This document shows, piece after piece, positions 35,105 through 43,805 of a DNA stretch of 56,155 nt. Source of the DNA: Bacillus pseudomycoides DSM 12442 (lineage in GTDB: Bacteria; Bacillota; Bacilli; Bacillales; Bacillaceae_G); contig NZ_CM000745.1 of the NCBI RefSeq assembly GCF_000161455.1, positions 3,977,568 through 4,033,722 on the forward strand. Reading direction: 5' to 3'. The position numbers and the translations under genes were made by a program. Numbering within the stretch: the first letter of the stretch is position 1; the number at the start of each line of letters is the position of its first letter. Below the pieces are notes generated by a model. The model was given only the letters and a program-made list of their open reading frames with translations, was not told the origin of the DNA and searched no databases.

Positions 35105-35596
35105 ATGTCTTCATTCACTCACTTTAACGACCAAGGCCGTGCCAAAATGGTCGACATTAGCGATAAAAAAGTGACAGTGCGAACAGCAATTGCTTGCTCT
35201 AGCATCCTTGTTACGAAAGAAATTTATGATAAAATCTCTCATAATGAAATTGGGAAAGGCGATGTATTAGCCGTCGCACAAATCGCCGGTATTATGGCTG
35301 CTAAACGCACTTCTGATATTATTCCGATGTGCCACCCTTTACTTCTAAAAGGAGTAGATGTTTCATTCGATTGGGAAACGGCGAAAGGGCAATACCGTTT
35401 ACGAATTGAAGTAAAAGTAAAAACAGAAGGTAGCACTGGCGTTGAAATGGAAGCCTTAACAGCAGCTTCTGCGACCGCTCTTACCGTGTATGATATGTGT
35501 AAAGCTGTTGACAAAGGTATGATTATCGGCGAAACATATTTACTTGAAAAAACAGGCGGAAAAAGTGGAGATTATATTAGAAATTCACAATCCTAA
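35105..35596 (+). CDS. moaC: Cyclic pyranopterin monophosphate synthase MoaC
   Basis: 163 aa. Active-site motifs MCHPLLLKGVDV and MCKAVDKGM; SSFTHFNDQGRAKMVDIS at the N-terminus. Acts after MoaA in the first step of molybdopterin synthesis. Start ATG after AAGGAGGA. It is the only moa gene on the plus strand, convergent with moeB. Confidence 0.95.
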   Translation: MSSFTHFNDQGRAKMVDISDKKVTVRTAIACSSILVTKEIYDKISHNEIGKGDVLAVAQIAGIMAAKRTSDIIPMCHPLLLKGVDVSFDWETAKGQYRLRIEVKVKTEGSTGVEMEALTAASATALTVYDMCKAVDKGMIIGETYLLEKTGGKSGDYIRNSQS

Positions 35597-35605
35597 TTTA
35601 GTCCC

Positions 35606-35635
35606 CTGAACCTAAAGGACAACCTTTAGGTTCAG
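35606..35635. terminator. Shared hairpin between moaC and moeB
   Basis: Perfect 13-bp stem CTGAACCTAAAGG / CCTTTAGGTTCAG with loop ACAA; the moeB stop codon is inside one arm. T-runs are short, so strength is uncertain. Confidence 0.6.
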
Positions 35636-36645
35636 CCTATATATCTTGCATATAATCGCTTCGCCACTTTCATATCATTTGTCCCATGAATAAATGCCCT
35701 GCCATCTGTAAATAACACGAAACGATATTCATCAACACGAAACGATAGTAAATATGGTGTCGTTTGCACATCCATACTTTTTTGTAAGCGCTTTTTAATT
35801 TCTTCTAAATTAAGAAGTTGCGGCGCCCCTGGACGGATTTGAACTGTATTTCGCCCACATAGAACCTCTGTTTTCATCTGTGATTCAAACGTTAAACTTG
35901 GGTACGTGCGCAGTTTTCCGCAAGATGGACATTTGTCTTTTTTCTGCCTATTCACTTTAAACGCCATGTGCTGATTGTTCCAAAGATCAAATGACAGCAT
36001 CGTTTCACGAAGCGCTCCAAAATCTTCTACCAATATTTTAAGTGCTTCTGTCACTTGATGCGCAACGACCAATTGTACAGCTGGTTGTATAATTCCTGCC
36101 GTATCACACGTTGCACCACTAGATGGATGCTCCATCAAACAGCGAAAACATGGTGTTTTTCCCGGAAGAATTGTATATGTGACGCCATAGCTTCCAACGC
36201 ATCCTCCATATATCCAAGGAATATTGTATTTTTGCGAAATGTCATTAATAAGAAGACGCGCTTCAAAATTGTCAGTCGCATCTAATATTAAATCCACATT
36301 CTTAATTAACTCTTCCATTTCTTGCACCGCTACATCTGTTACAACTGGTACAATTTCTACTTCAGAATTAATCTGCCTTAAACGCTCGAATGCTGCGACT
36401 GCTTTCGGCTTATACTGCTTTGCATCTTCTTCTGTATATAACTGCTGCCGCTGTAAGTTACTCCACTCGACATAATCACGGTCAGCAATCGTCAGTTTTC
36501 CAATTCCCGCTCTGACAATCGCCTCTGCACTTGCTGCTCCTAGTGCACCGGCACCTATAATGAGTACATGCTTTTCTCTTATTTTCCTTTGGCCTGCTTC
36601 GCTAACCCCGGAAAATAACATTTGTCTTGAATAACGCTCCTGCAC
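35632..36645 (-). CDS. moeB: MoeB/ThiF-family adenylyltransferase
   Basis: 337 aa from GTG (AAGGGGGG 7-8 nt before). ATP site LIIGAGALGAASAEAI, DRDYVEWSNLQRQQLY, zinc cysteines CFRC and CPSC, and the catalytic-Cys loop TCDTAGI. Adenylates the C-terminal Gly of MoaD. The C-terminal ~90 residues extend beyond the core E1 domain, without a CRSG-type rhodanese motif. It lies 16 bp after moaA. Confidence 0.92.
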   Translation of the reverse strand: MQERYSRQMLFSGVSEAGQRKIREKHVLIIGAGALGAASAEAIVRAGIGKLTIADRDYVEWSNLQRQQLYTEEDAKQYKPKAVAAFERLRQINSEVEIVPVVTDVAVQEMEELIKNVDLILDATDNFEARLLINDISQKYNIPWIYGGCVGSYGVTYTILPGKTPCFRCLMEHPSSGATCDTAGIIQPAVQLVVAHQVTEALKILVEDFGALRETMLSFDLWNNQHMAFKVNRQKKDKCPSCGKLRTYPSLTFESQMKTEVLCGRNTVQIRPGAPQLLNLEEIKKRLQKSMDVQTTPYLLSFRVDEYRFVLFTDGRAFIHGTNDMKVAKRLYARYIG

Positions 36646-36661
36646 GCGACATCCCCCCTTC

Positions 36662-37675
36662 TTACCCTCCGATATAAGACATTTCAATTTTCGGACGGTT
36701 ATTTGCACTTTCTTCAGTCCGCTCATCAGAATATCGGTCTTCTCGATATTCCCATACATCTTGCACTACCTTTAATAAATCGGGATCAGAAATACCTTCT
36801 CGAAGGAGCTTCCGTAAATCCGTTCCTTTCGTTGCAAACAAACACGTATAAAATTTACCATCTGCCGAAATCCGTGCTCTTGTACAAGAAGAACAGAAAG
36901 ATTCAGAAACTGAAGTGATAAATCCAACTTCCGCATCACTGTCCACGTAACGATAACGCTTAGCAACCTCTCCAAAATAATGAGGATCTACAGGCTCAAT
37001 CGAATACACTCCGCTAATCTTCTCAATCAATTCTTGTTTCGTAATTACTTGTTCAAAATTCCATCCGTTCGTACTGCCGACGTCCATAAACTCGATAAAG
37101 CGAAGCGGAATTTCCTGTTCTTTGAAATAAGCAACCATTGGAATAATTTGACTATCATTCATCCCTTTTTTCACAACCATATTCACTTTCACATCAAGTC
37201 CAGCTTCTTTTGCTGCCGTAATCCCTTTTAGCACAGGTTTTGTACTAATATTCCGGCCATTAATTTTGCGAAACACATCGTCCTCTATCGCATCTAAACT
37301 AACATTCACTCGGTGTAACCCTGCTTCTTTTAACGCCTTTGCTTGCTTCGTTAAGTGAATGCCATTTGTCGTTAGTCCAATATCTGTTAAGCCATCCAAC
37401 TTCGCGAGCCGTTCAATAAGCTTTGGCAACTCTTTACGTAGTAATGGTTCACCGCCTGTAAGCCTAATTTTCTTTACCCCCATACCTACAAACAATTTTG
37501 CTAATCTTTCAATTTCATCAAATGTAAGCAAAAATTCTTCTTGTAAAAATGCATAATCAGGCCCGAATACTTCTGCCGGCATACAATATGTGCACCGAAA
37601 GTTACAACGATCAATGACAGAGATGCGTAAATCTTGAAGCGGACGCCCTAAAGAATCTCTAATCTTCTCGCGCAT
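36662..37675 (-). CDS. moaA: GTP 3',8-cyclase MoaA (radical SAM)
   Basis: 337 aa. Radical-SAM cluster CNFRCTYC, GGEPLLRKELP, C-terminal second cluster CSSCTRARISADGKFYTC, and the essential Gly-Gly end (SYIGG). Converts GTP to the cyclised precursor used by MoaC. ATG at 37675 follows GGAGGGGTG; a GTG two codons upstream overlaps that site. Its promoter carries an FNR box, fitting the need for cofactor under nitrate respiration. Confidence 0.96.
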   Translation of the reverse strand: MREKIRDSLGRPLQDLRISVIDRCNFRCTYCMPAEVFGPDYAFLQEEFLLTFDEIERLAKLFVGMGVKKIRLTGGEPLLRKELPKLIERLAKLDGLTDIGLTTNGIHLTKQAKALKEAGLHRVNVSLDAIEDDVFRKINGRNISTKPVLKGITAAKEAGLDVKVNMVVKKGMNDSQIIPMVAYFKEQEIPLRFIEFMDVGSTNGWNFEQVITKQELIEKISGVYSIEPVDPHYFGEVAKRYRYVDSDAEVGFITSVSESFCSSCTRARISADGKFYTCLFATKGTDLRKLLREGISDPDLLKVVQDVWEYREDRYSDERTEESANNRPKIEMSYIGG

Positions 37676-37793
37676 CGTCACCCCTCCTTTTCTGCTAAAT
37701 TCTATCTGTCTTCATTCTATTATAATATATTTTTAAACTGCGATGTTTTTGCTCGAGCTCTTTATTGATTTTCCATGTTTTTTATTTGCCTCC

Positions 37794-37836
37794 ATCATAA
37801 AAAAGAAGCAGGATATACGTTGTGATATTTCTCACA
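37794..37836 (-). promoter_or_regulatory. FNR-dependent promoter of moaA-moeB
   Basis: FNR box TGTGA-TATTTC-TCACA (37821-37836) and minus-strand -10 TATGAT (37794-37799). The box centre is 41.5 bp from the predicted start (~37787), the class II activator position. Leader ~110 nt. Confidence 0.75.
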
Positions 37837-37846
37837 TCGTACCTGC
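37801..37846 (-). terminator. Terminator of hxlR that contains the moaA FNR box
   Basis: Minus strand: GCAGG-TACG-A-TGTGA ... TCACA-A-CGTA-TAT-CCTGC then TTCTTTTTT. The inner 5-bp pairs are the FNR half-sites themselves. Confidence 0.7.
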
Positions 37847-37900
37847 CATTCAAAAATTCTTCACAAATCCGTTCGAATTTTGTTCACATTTCAGTTAAAA

Positions 37901-38227
37901 TCACTTTATTTGTGTCCGATATTCCTCTCCCCACTCACGCATAAGTGTAATAATTGGTGTAAGAGATTTTCCGAATTTCGTTAAAGAATACTCCACTTTT
38001 GGCGGAACTTCTTTATATACTTCCCGGTGGATTACTCCAGCGGCCTCAAGTTCTCTTAACTGCCTTGTTAACATACGCTGCGTAATGCCAGGCATCAATC
38101 GCAAAAATTGATTAAAGCGAATCTCTTTGGTATTCATTAAATGAAATAAGATAACTCCTTTCCATTTTCCACCGATTACATCTAACGTTACTTCCACTGA
38201 ACAACGATTTATATCTTTCTGTTCCAT
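37901..38227 (-). CDS. HxlR/YodB-family MarR-like regulator
   Basis: 108 aa. CSVEVTLDVIGGKWKGVIL with the N-terminal conserved Cys that senses quinones or electrophiles in YodB, recognition region GITQRMLTRQLRELEAAG, wing EVPPKVEYSLT. Divergent from a nitroreductase gene, the classic YodB-type arrangement. The ATG five codons upstream includes the GGAGAG site and is rejected. Confidence 0.88.
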   Translation of the reverse strand: MEQKDINRCSVEVTLDVIGGKWKGVILFHLMNTKEIRFNQFLRLMPGITQRMLTRQLRELEAAGVIHREVYKEVPPKVEYSLTKFGKSLTPIITLMREWGEEYRTQIK

Positions 38228-38242
38228 TTTATCACTCTCCAT

Positions 38243-38262
38243 TAGTATACAAATTGATACTA
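38243..38262. promoter_or_regulatory. Inverted repeat upstream of hxlR
   Basis: TAGTAT-ACAAATTG-ATACTA, perfect 6-bp arms, ~15 bp from the hxlR start; a candidate autoregulatory site. Confidence 0.5.
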
Positions 38263-38327
38263 TATGCTAAAAATGTGCGTACTTATATCATTCATTGTAC
38301 TATTGTAGAATCGATTTTGTAATCAAC

Positions 38328-38344
38328 TTACTATAAAAAAGTAA
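38328..38344 (+). promoter_or_regulatory. YodB-like operator before the nitroreductase gene
   Basis: TTACT-ATAAAAA-AGTAA fits the TACT-N7-AGTA pattern I recall for YodB. It lies about 24 bp upstream of the nitroreductase start and would overlap the core promoter. Confidence 0.55.
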
Positions 38345-38367
38345 ATAATTAAAAGGTGGTTATTTAA

Positions 38368-39039
38368 ATGGAACATACAAAAGAAGAAATTTTAAAAGCT
38401 TATCAATTTAGACATGCATGTAAAGAATTTGATGTAAATAAAAAAGTCTCTGATAAAGATTTTCATTTTATTTTAGAAACTGGTCGACTTTCTCCAAGTT
38501 CATTTGGTTTTGAACCTTGGAAATTTGTTGTGATTCAAAATCAAGATATTCGCAACAAACTTCTCCCTGTGGCTTGGGGAGCTCAAAAACAATTACCAAC
38601 AGCGAGCCATTTTGTCGTTATATTAGCTCGTAAAAAAGAAGATATGATTTATGACTCTTCCTATATTTCTAACTTCATGAAAAATATTCAGCAGCTTCCC
38701 GAGGAAGTCGTAACGATGAAGCTTGGTTTTTATAAGGCGTTTCAAGAAACTGATTTTCAATTATTTGAAAGCGACCGTGCCATGTTTGATTGGGCTTCTA
38801 AACAAACATACATCGCTCTTGGTAATATGATGACTGCAGCTGCCCAAATCGGCATTGATTCTTGCCCAATTGAAGGATTCCATCAAGAAAAAGTAGAAGC
38901 GATTTTAAAAGAAGAGGGTATTGTTTCAGGTGATACATTTGGTGTGTCTGTTTTAGTTGCTTTTGGTTATCGAGCGGAAGAACCAAAACGTGATAAAACT
39001 CGTCAAACAATGGATATGGTTGTTGAATGGATTAAGTAA
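38368..39039 (+). CDS. NAD(P)H-dependent nitroreductase-family oxidoreductase
   Basis: 223 aa. FMN-binding patterns RHACKEFD, LSPSSFGFEPWKFVVI and the C-terminal GDTFGVSVLVAFGYRAEEPKR region of NfsB-like enzymes (YfkO/MhqN/YodC group). Reduces quinones or nitroaromatics with two electrons; likely induced by electrophiles through the neighbouring HxlR protein. Not needed for nitrate respiration despite the location. Confidence 0.9.
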   Translation: MEHTKEEILKAYQFRHACKEFDVNKKVSDKDFHFILETGRLSPSSFGFEPWKFVVIQNQDIRNKLLPVAWGAQKQLPTASHFVVILARKKEDMIYDSSYISNFMKNIQQLPEEVVTMKLGFYKAFQETDFQLFESDRAMFDWASKQTYIALGNMMTAAAQIGIDSCPIEGFHQEKVEAILKEEGIVSGDTFGVSVLVAFGYRAEEPKRDKTRQTMDMVVEWIK

Positions 39040-39047
39040 TGTAAAAG

Positions 39048-39079
39048 AAAAGAGTGTCTACAAAGGACACTCTTTTTTT
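39048..39079 (+). terminator. Terminator of the nitroreductase gene
   Basis: AAAAGAGTGTC-TACAAAG-GACACTCTTTTTTT. Confidence 0.9.
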
Positions 39080-39211
39080 CATTGTGAAAAGTGCGCTTGT
39101 TCACTGCTAAAAATAAACTTATTACTTATAATAAAAAGATATTTCTTGCATTTTCACCATATTTACATCCAAAATAAGAAATAGACTGCTTTAAAAAGAA
39201 AGGTGATTGCT

Positions 39212-39904
39212 GTGACAAACCGTACGGCATTATCGGAAGACTTAAAGGAATTACTTGCATCTGTTGAATATAAAATGCAGATTAATAAAGGAAGTTATAT
39301 TTTCCAAGAAGGTTTGGAGGCAAAAGAACTCTATATCGTCCGCTCTGGAAAAGTACAGATTAGTAAAATTAGTGCTGACGGACAAGAGTTAACACTTCGC
39401 ATTTGTTCAAAACACGATATTATCGGGGAGTTGACATTATTTACGGACAATGCAAAATATTTATTAAATTCGAAATGCCTGGAAGATGTTGAAGTTGGAG
39501 TCATTAAACGAGATGCTTTAGAAAAGGCATTACTTGAAAAACCTGCTCTTGCATTTGAATTTATGAAATGGATTAGTGAACATTTACGAAGAATGCAAAC
39601 AAAATTCCGTGATTTAGTGTTACATGGAAAAAAAGGAGCTCTTTATTCCACGCTCATTCGCATGACAAACAGTTATGGCATATTAAAAGAGAATGGTATT
39701 CTTATCGATCTACCTTTAACAAATCAAGAGCTTGCGAATTTCTGTGCAACCTCACGTGAAAGTGTAAACCGTATGTTAAACGATTTAAAAAAACAAGGAA
39801 TTATTTCTATCCATAAAGGAAAGATTACCATTCATAATTTACAATTTTTAAAATGTGAAATTGCTTGTGAAGATTGCCCTACCTCTATTTGTAGCATTGA
39901 GTAG
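39212..39904 (+). CDS. fnr: Fnr, oxygen-responsive Crp/Fnr-family activator
   Basis: 230 aa from GTG at 39212 (AAAGGTG 6 nt before; the GTG at 39203 lies inside that site). Cyclic-nucleotide-binding-like barrel (KGSYIFQEGLEAKELYIVRSGKVQ), dimer helix, HTH TNQELANFCATSRESVNRML. The C-terminus has four cysteines, C-x3-C-x2-C-x4-C in the last ~20 residues, as in B. subtilis Fnr, where C-terminal Cys bind the oxygen-labile 4Fe-4S cluster. Activates the two FNR-box promoters in this window. No perfect FNR box precedes fnr itself. Confidence 0.92.
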   Translation: MTNRTALSEDLKELLASVEYKMQINKGSYIFQEGLEAKELYIVRSGKVQISKISADGQELTLRICSKHDIIGELTLFTDNAKYLLNSKCLEDVEVGVIKRDALEKALLEKPALAFEFMKWISEHLRRMQTKFRDLVLHGKKGALYSTLIRMTNSYGILKENGILIDLPLTNQELANFCATSRESVNRMLNDLKKQGIISIHKGKITIHNLQFLKCEIACEDCPTSICSIE

Positions 39905-39931
39905 CCTCTCTATTTGAGATGCTACTCTTTT
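39899..39931 (+). terminator. Terminator of fnr
   Basis: GAGTAGC ... GCTACTC followed by TTTTTTC; the fnr stop codon TAG is in the left arm. Confidence 0.85.
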
Positions 39932-39971
39932 TTCTTTCTCCTTTACTCTACATAAAAAACTCTCTCTGTAC

Positions 39972-39987
39972 TGTGCAGAATGTCACA
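39972..39987 (+). promoter_or_regulatory. Degenerate second FNR-like box upstream of narG
   Basis: TGTGC-AGAATG-TCACA, one mismatch from TGTGA-N6-TCACA, centred 68 bp upstream of the main box. Confidence 0.45.
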
Positions 39988-40039
39988 ACCTTTCGGAATT
40001 TTTTTTAATATCAATCTGATTTTTGACAATCTGTTGAAC

Positions 40040-40082
40040 TGTGATAGATATCACATCTCTATTTTGCATGCTCTCTTATAGT
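40040..40082 (+). promoter_or_regulatory. FNR-dependent promoter of narGHJI
   Basis: Perfect FNR box TGTGA-TAGATA-TCACA (40040-40055) and -10 TATAGT (40077-40082). Box centre to predicted start (~40089) is 41.5 bp; no good -35, as expected for a class II site. Leader of about 33 nt. Confidence 0.82.
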
Positions 40083-40121
40083 GAAAATAAGCAAGAGAGA
40101 CGCAATAAAGGAGTGAACAGT

Positions 40122-43100
40122 ATGAAAAAGAAACCTTCAGCATTAATGAAACGTTTAAAATATTTTTCTCCGATAGATCGCTATAACGACAATCATACAC
40201 AAGAAACATATGAAGACCGTGAATGGGAAAACGTGTATAGAAAACGATGGCAACACGATAAAGTAATCCGTTCTACACACGGTGTTAACTGCACTGGTTC
40301 TTGCAGCTGGAATATTTATGTGAAAGATGGAATTGTAACTTGGGAAGGTCAAGAACTGAACTATCCTTCTACCGGCCCTGATATGCCAGATTTTGAACCG
40401 CGTGGATGTCCGCGTGGGGCAAGTTTTTCTTGGTACATTTATAGTCCACTTCGCGTGAAATATCCATATGTACGTGGTGTCCTTTGGAATATGTGGCAAG
40501 AGGAACTTCAAAATCACAAATCACCGCTAGACGCTTGGAAAAGCATTGTGGAAAACCCTGAAAAAGCACGTACTTATAAAGAGGCGCGTGGTAAAGGCGG
40601 CTTCATTCGTGCTAGTTGGGATGAAGTATTACAACTAGTCGCTGCTTCCTTACTATACACAGTGATCAAATATGGTCCAGACCGAAATGTTGGTTTCTCA
40701 CCAATTCCAGCTATGTCGATGTTAAGTCACGCTGCTGGTAGCCGCTTTATGCAGCTCATGGGTGGACCTATGCTCAGCTTCTACGATTGGTACGCTGACT
40801 TACCACCAGCTTCTCCGCAAATTTGGGGTGATCAAACAGATGTACCTGAAAGTAGTGATTGGTACAACTCTGGTTACATTATGACATGGGGTTCAAACGT
40901 ACCAATGACAAGAACACCAGATGCCCATTTCTTAGCGGAGGTACGTTATAAAGGAACGAAAGTCGTTTCCGTAAGTCCTGACTTTGCTGAATCCACAAAA
41001 TTTGCTGATGATTGGATTAGCGTAAAACAAGGTACAGACGGTGCGCTTGCGATGGCAATGGGACACGTCATCTTACAAGAGTTTTACGTAGACAACCAAG
41101 TGGAATACTTCACAAATTATGCAAAACAATATACTGATTTTCCGTTCTTTGTCACATTAAAACAACAAGGAGACCAATTTGTTGCAGATCGTTTCTTAAA
41201 CGCGAATGATATTGGTCGTGAAACAAAGCTTGGCGAATGGAAACCTGTTCTTTGGAACGAAAACACCAATAATTTTGCAACGCCTCATGGCACAATGGGG
41301 TCACGCTGGGATAACGAAAAGAAATGGAACTTACGTTTAGAAGACGAGCAAACAGGCGAAAAAATTGATCCACGCCTTTCTTTACTTGGCATGGAAGATG
41401 CAGTTGAAACTGTACAAATTCCATACTTCTCCGATGACGGAAACAAAATATTAGAGCGAACAATTCCAGTGAAAAAAATTGCAACAGAAAAAGGCGACAT
41501 TTTCGTTACAACTGTGTACGACTTAACGTTAGCAAACTACGGTGTCAACCGCGGACTTGGCGGGCAAGAACCGAAAGACTTCAATGATGATGTTCCATTT
41601 ACACCAGCATGGCAAGAAAAAGTGACCGGAGTAAAACGAGAACTGATTATTCAAATCGCTCGTGAGTTTGCTCAAAATGCTGTTGATACAAATGGACGAT
41701 CGATGATTATTGTCGGCGCTGGTATTAACCATTGGTTTAACTCTGATACGATTTATCGCGCGGTTCTAAATCTTGTTCTTCTCGTTGGTGCACAAGGTGT
41801 AAACGGTGGCGGTTGGGCGCATTATGTTGGGCAAGAAAAATTACGTCCGGCAGAAGGCTGGCAAACAATTGCAATGGCAAAAGACTGGCAAGGTCCGCCG
41901 AAATTACAAAACGGTACATCCTTCTTCTATTTTGTAACAGATCAGTGGCGCTATGAAGATACACCAATTGGCCATTTAGCATCGCCAGTTGTCGGCAACT
42001 CACGCTATCAACATCACGGTGATTACAATGTGTTAGCTGCTCGTCTTGGTTGGTTACCTTCTTATCCAACATTCGAGAAGAATGGAATTGAACTATATAA
42101 AGAAGCTGTCGCTAGTGGCGCAACAACGGGGGAAGAAATCGGAAAATATGTTGCGCAAAAGCTAAAAGAAAAAGAACTTAAATTTGCCATTGAAGACCCA
42201 GATAACAAAAATAACTTCCCGCGCAATTTATTCGTATGGCGCGCAAACTTAATCTCAAGTTCTGGTAAAGGGCACGAGTATTTCTTAAAACATTTATTAG
42301 GTACAACAAACGGATTAATGAATGACGATAGCGATTCATTACGACCAGAAGAAATAAAGTGGCATGAAGAAGCACCTGAAGGAAAGCTTGATCTACTGAT
42401 TAACTTAGATTTCCGTATGGCTGGAACAGCACTTTATTCTGATATCGTCCTTCCTGCCTCAACTTGGTATGAAAAACACGATTTAAGTAGTACAGATATG
42501 CATCCGTTCGTACATCCATTTAATCCGGCAATCGGTTCACCGTGGGAAGCACGCTCTGACTGGGATATTTTCTGTTCCCTTTCTAAAGCAGTCTCTGATT
42601 TAGCAACAGAACTTGATCTTGATCCGATGAAAGAAGTTGTGGCAACACCACTTCTTCATGATACACCGCAAGAATTGGCACAGCCGCTTGGCAAGATTAA
42701 AGATTGGAGCAAAGGTGAGTGTGAACCAATACCAGGAAAGACAATGCCGCAAATTCATGTTGTAGAACGAGATTATAAAACAATTTATGACAAGATGACA
42801 GCGCTTGGACCAAACACTGGGAAGCAACCCATTGGTACGAAAGGGATTTCTTGGTCTGCAGAAAAAGAATATGAACAATTAAAGAGTCGATTAGGCGTTA
42901 TTCGTACTGACTCTATCGCCAAAGGATGCCCTGATATAACAGAAGCAATCAATGCTGCTGAAGCGGTGTTAACCCTTTCTTCTACAACGAACGGTCATAT
43001 GGCTGTAAAAGCATGGGAAGCTCTTGAAAAACAAACAGATTTACATCTGCGCGATTTAGCAGAAGAACGCGAAGAAGAATGCTTTACATTCGAACAAATT

Positions 43101-43805
43101 ACTGCGCAGCCAAAAACGGTGATTACTTCCCCTGCCTTTACTGGTTCTGAAAAAGGGGGACGCCGTTACTCACCATTTACAACAAATGTTGAGCGCCTTA
43201 TCCCTTGGAGAACGATAACTGGACGACAATCGTTCTACTTAGATCACGATATGATGAAGGAATTCGGTGAAACAATGGCAACATTCAAGCCAATCTTGCA
43301 ACATAAACCGTTCCGTAAATCACGCCCTGAGGTAGAAGGAAAAGAAATTACACTAAACTATTTAACACCGCATAATAAGTGGTCGATTCATAGTATGTAC
43401 TTCGATTCCTTACCGATGTTAACGCTGTTCCGTGGTGGTCCAACTGTTTGGATGAACAAAGATGACGCCGCCGAAGCTGGTGTTAGTGATAATGACTGGA
43501 TCGAATGCTTTAACCGTAACGGCGTTGTCGTAGCACGTGCCGTTGTAACGCACCGCATACCAAGAGGAATGGCCTTTATGCACCACGCACAAGACCGTCA
43601 TATTAATGTGCCTGGTACAAAATTAACGAGCAACCGCGGAGGAACGCATAATAGCCCAACCCGCATTCATGTAAAACCAACACATATGATTGGTGGATAC
43701 GGTCAATTAAGCTATGGATTTAACTACTACGGTCCAACTGGTAACCAGCGTGACTTAAACGTCGTGATCCGCAAACTGAAGGAGGTAGATTGGCTTGAAG
43801 ATTAA
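40122..43805 (+). CDS. narG: Respiratory nitrate reductase alpha subunit NarG
   Basis: 1227 aa, normal NarG length. N-terminal cluster motif STHGVNCTGSCSW (His-x3-Cys-x3-Cys, FS0), RGCPRGASFSWYIYSPLRVK, SNVPMTRTPDAHF near the molybdenum site, and a molybdopterin-dinucleotide-binding end (THRIPRGMAFMHHAQDRH). Reduces nitrate to nitrite on the cytoplasmic face. No twin-arginine signal, as usual for NarG. The frame is open 27 codons further upstream, but AAAGGAGTGA precedes this ATG. Confidence 0.97.
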   Translation: MKKKPSALMKRLKYFSPIDRYNDNHTQETYEDREWENVYRKRWQHDKVIRSTHGVNCTGSCSWNIYVKDGIVTWEGQELNYPSTGPDMPDFEPRGCPRGASFSWYIYSPLRVKYPYVRGVLWNMWQEELQNHKSPLDAWKSIVENPEKARTYKEARGKGGFIRASWDEVLQLVAASLLYTVIKYGPDRNVGFSPIPAMSMLSHAAGSRFMQLMGGPMLSFYDWYADLPPASPQIWGDQTDVPESSDWYNSGYIMTWGSNVPMTRTPDAHFLAEVRYKGTKVVSVSPDFAESTKFADDWISVKQGTDGALAMAMGHVILQEFYVDNQVEYFTNYAKQYTDFPFFVTLKQQGDQFVADRFLNANDIGRETKLGEWKPVLWNENTNNFATPHGTMGSRWDNEKKWNLRLEDEQTGEKIDPRLSLLGMEDAVETVQIPYFSDDGNKILERTIPVKKIATEKGDIFVTTVYDLTLANYGVNRGLGGQEPKDFNDDVPFTPAWQEKVTGVKRELIIQIAREFAQNAVDTNGRSMIIVGAGINHWFNSDTIYRAVLNLVLLVGAQGVNGGGWAHYVGQEKLRPAEGWQTIAMAKDWQGPPKLQNGTSFFYFVTDQWRYEDTPIGHLASPVVGNSRYQHHGDYNVLAARLGWLPSYPTFEKNGIELYKEAVASGATTGEEIGKYVAQKLKEKELKFAIEDPDNKNNFPRNLFVWRANLISSSGKGHEYFLKHLLGTTNGLMNDDSDSLRPEEIKWHEEAPEGKLDLLINLDFRMAGTALYSDIVLPASTWYEKHDLSSTDMHPFVHPFNPAIGSPWEARSDWDIFCSLSKAVSDLATELDLDPMKEVVATPLLHDTPQELAQPLGKIKDWSKGECEPIPGKTMPQIHVVERDYKTIYDKMTALGPNTGKQPIGTKGISWSAEKEYEQLKSRLGVIRTDSIAKGCPDITEAINAAEAVLTLSSTTNGHMAVKAWEALEKQTDLHLRDLAEEREEECFTFEQITAQPKTVITSPAFTGSEKGGRRYSPFTTNVERLIPWRTITGRQSFYLDHDMMKEFGETMATFKPILQHKPFRKSRPEVEGKEITLNYLTPHNKWSIHSMYFDSLPMLTLFRGGPTVWMNKDDAAEAGVSDNDWIECFNRNGVVVARAVVTHRIPRGMAFMHHAQDRHINVPGTKLTSNRGGTHNSPTRIHVKPTHMIGGYGQLSYGFNYYGPTGNQRDLNVVIRKLKEVDWLED

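Noticed and set aside
40155..40517. 120-codon minus-strand frame inside narG
   Set aside because: Shadow of narG codon usage; narG motifs are unambiguous on plus.
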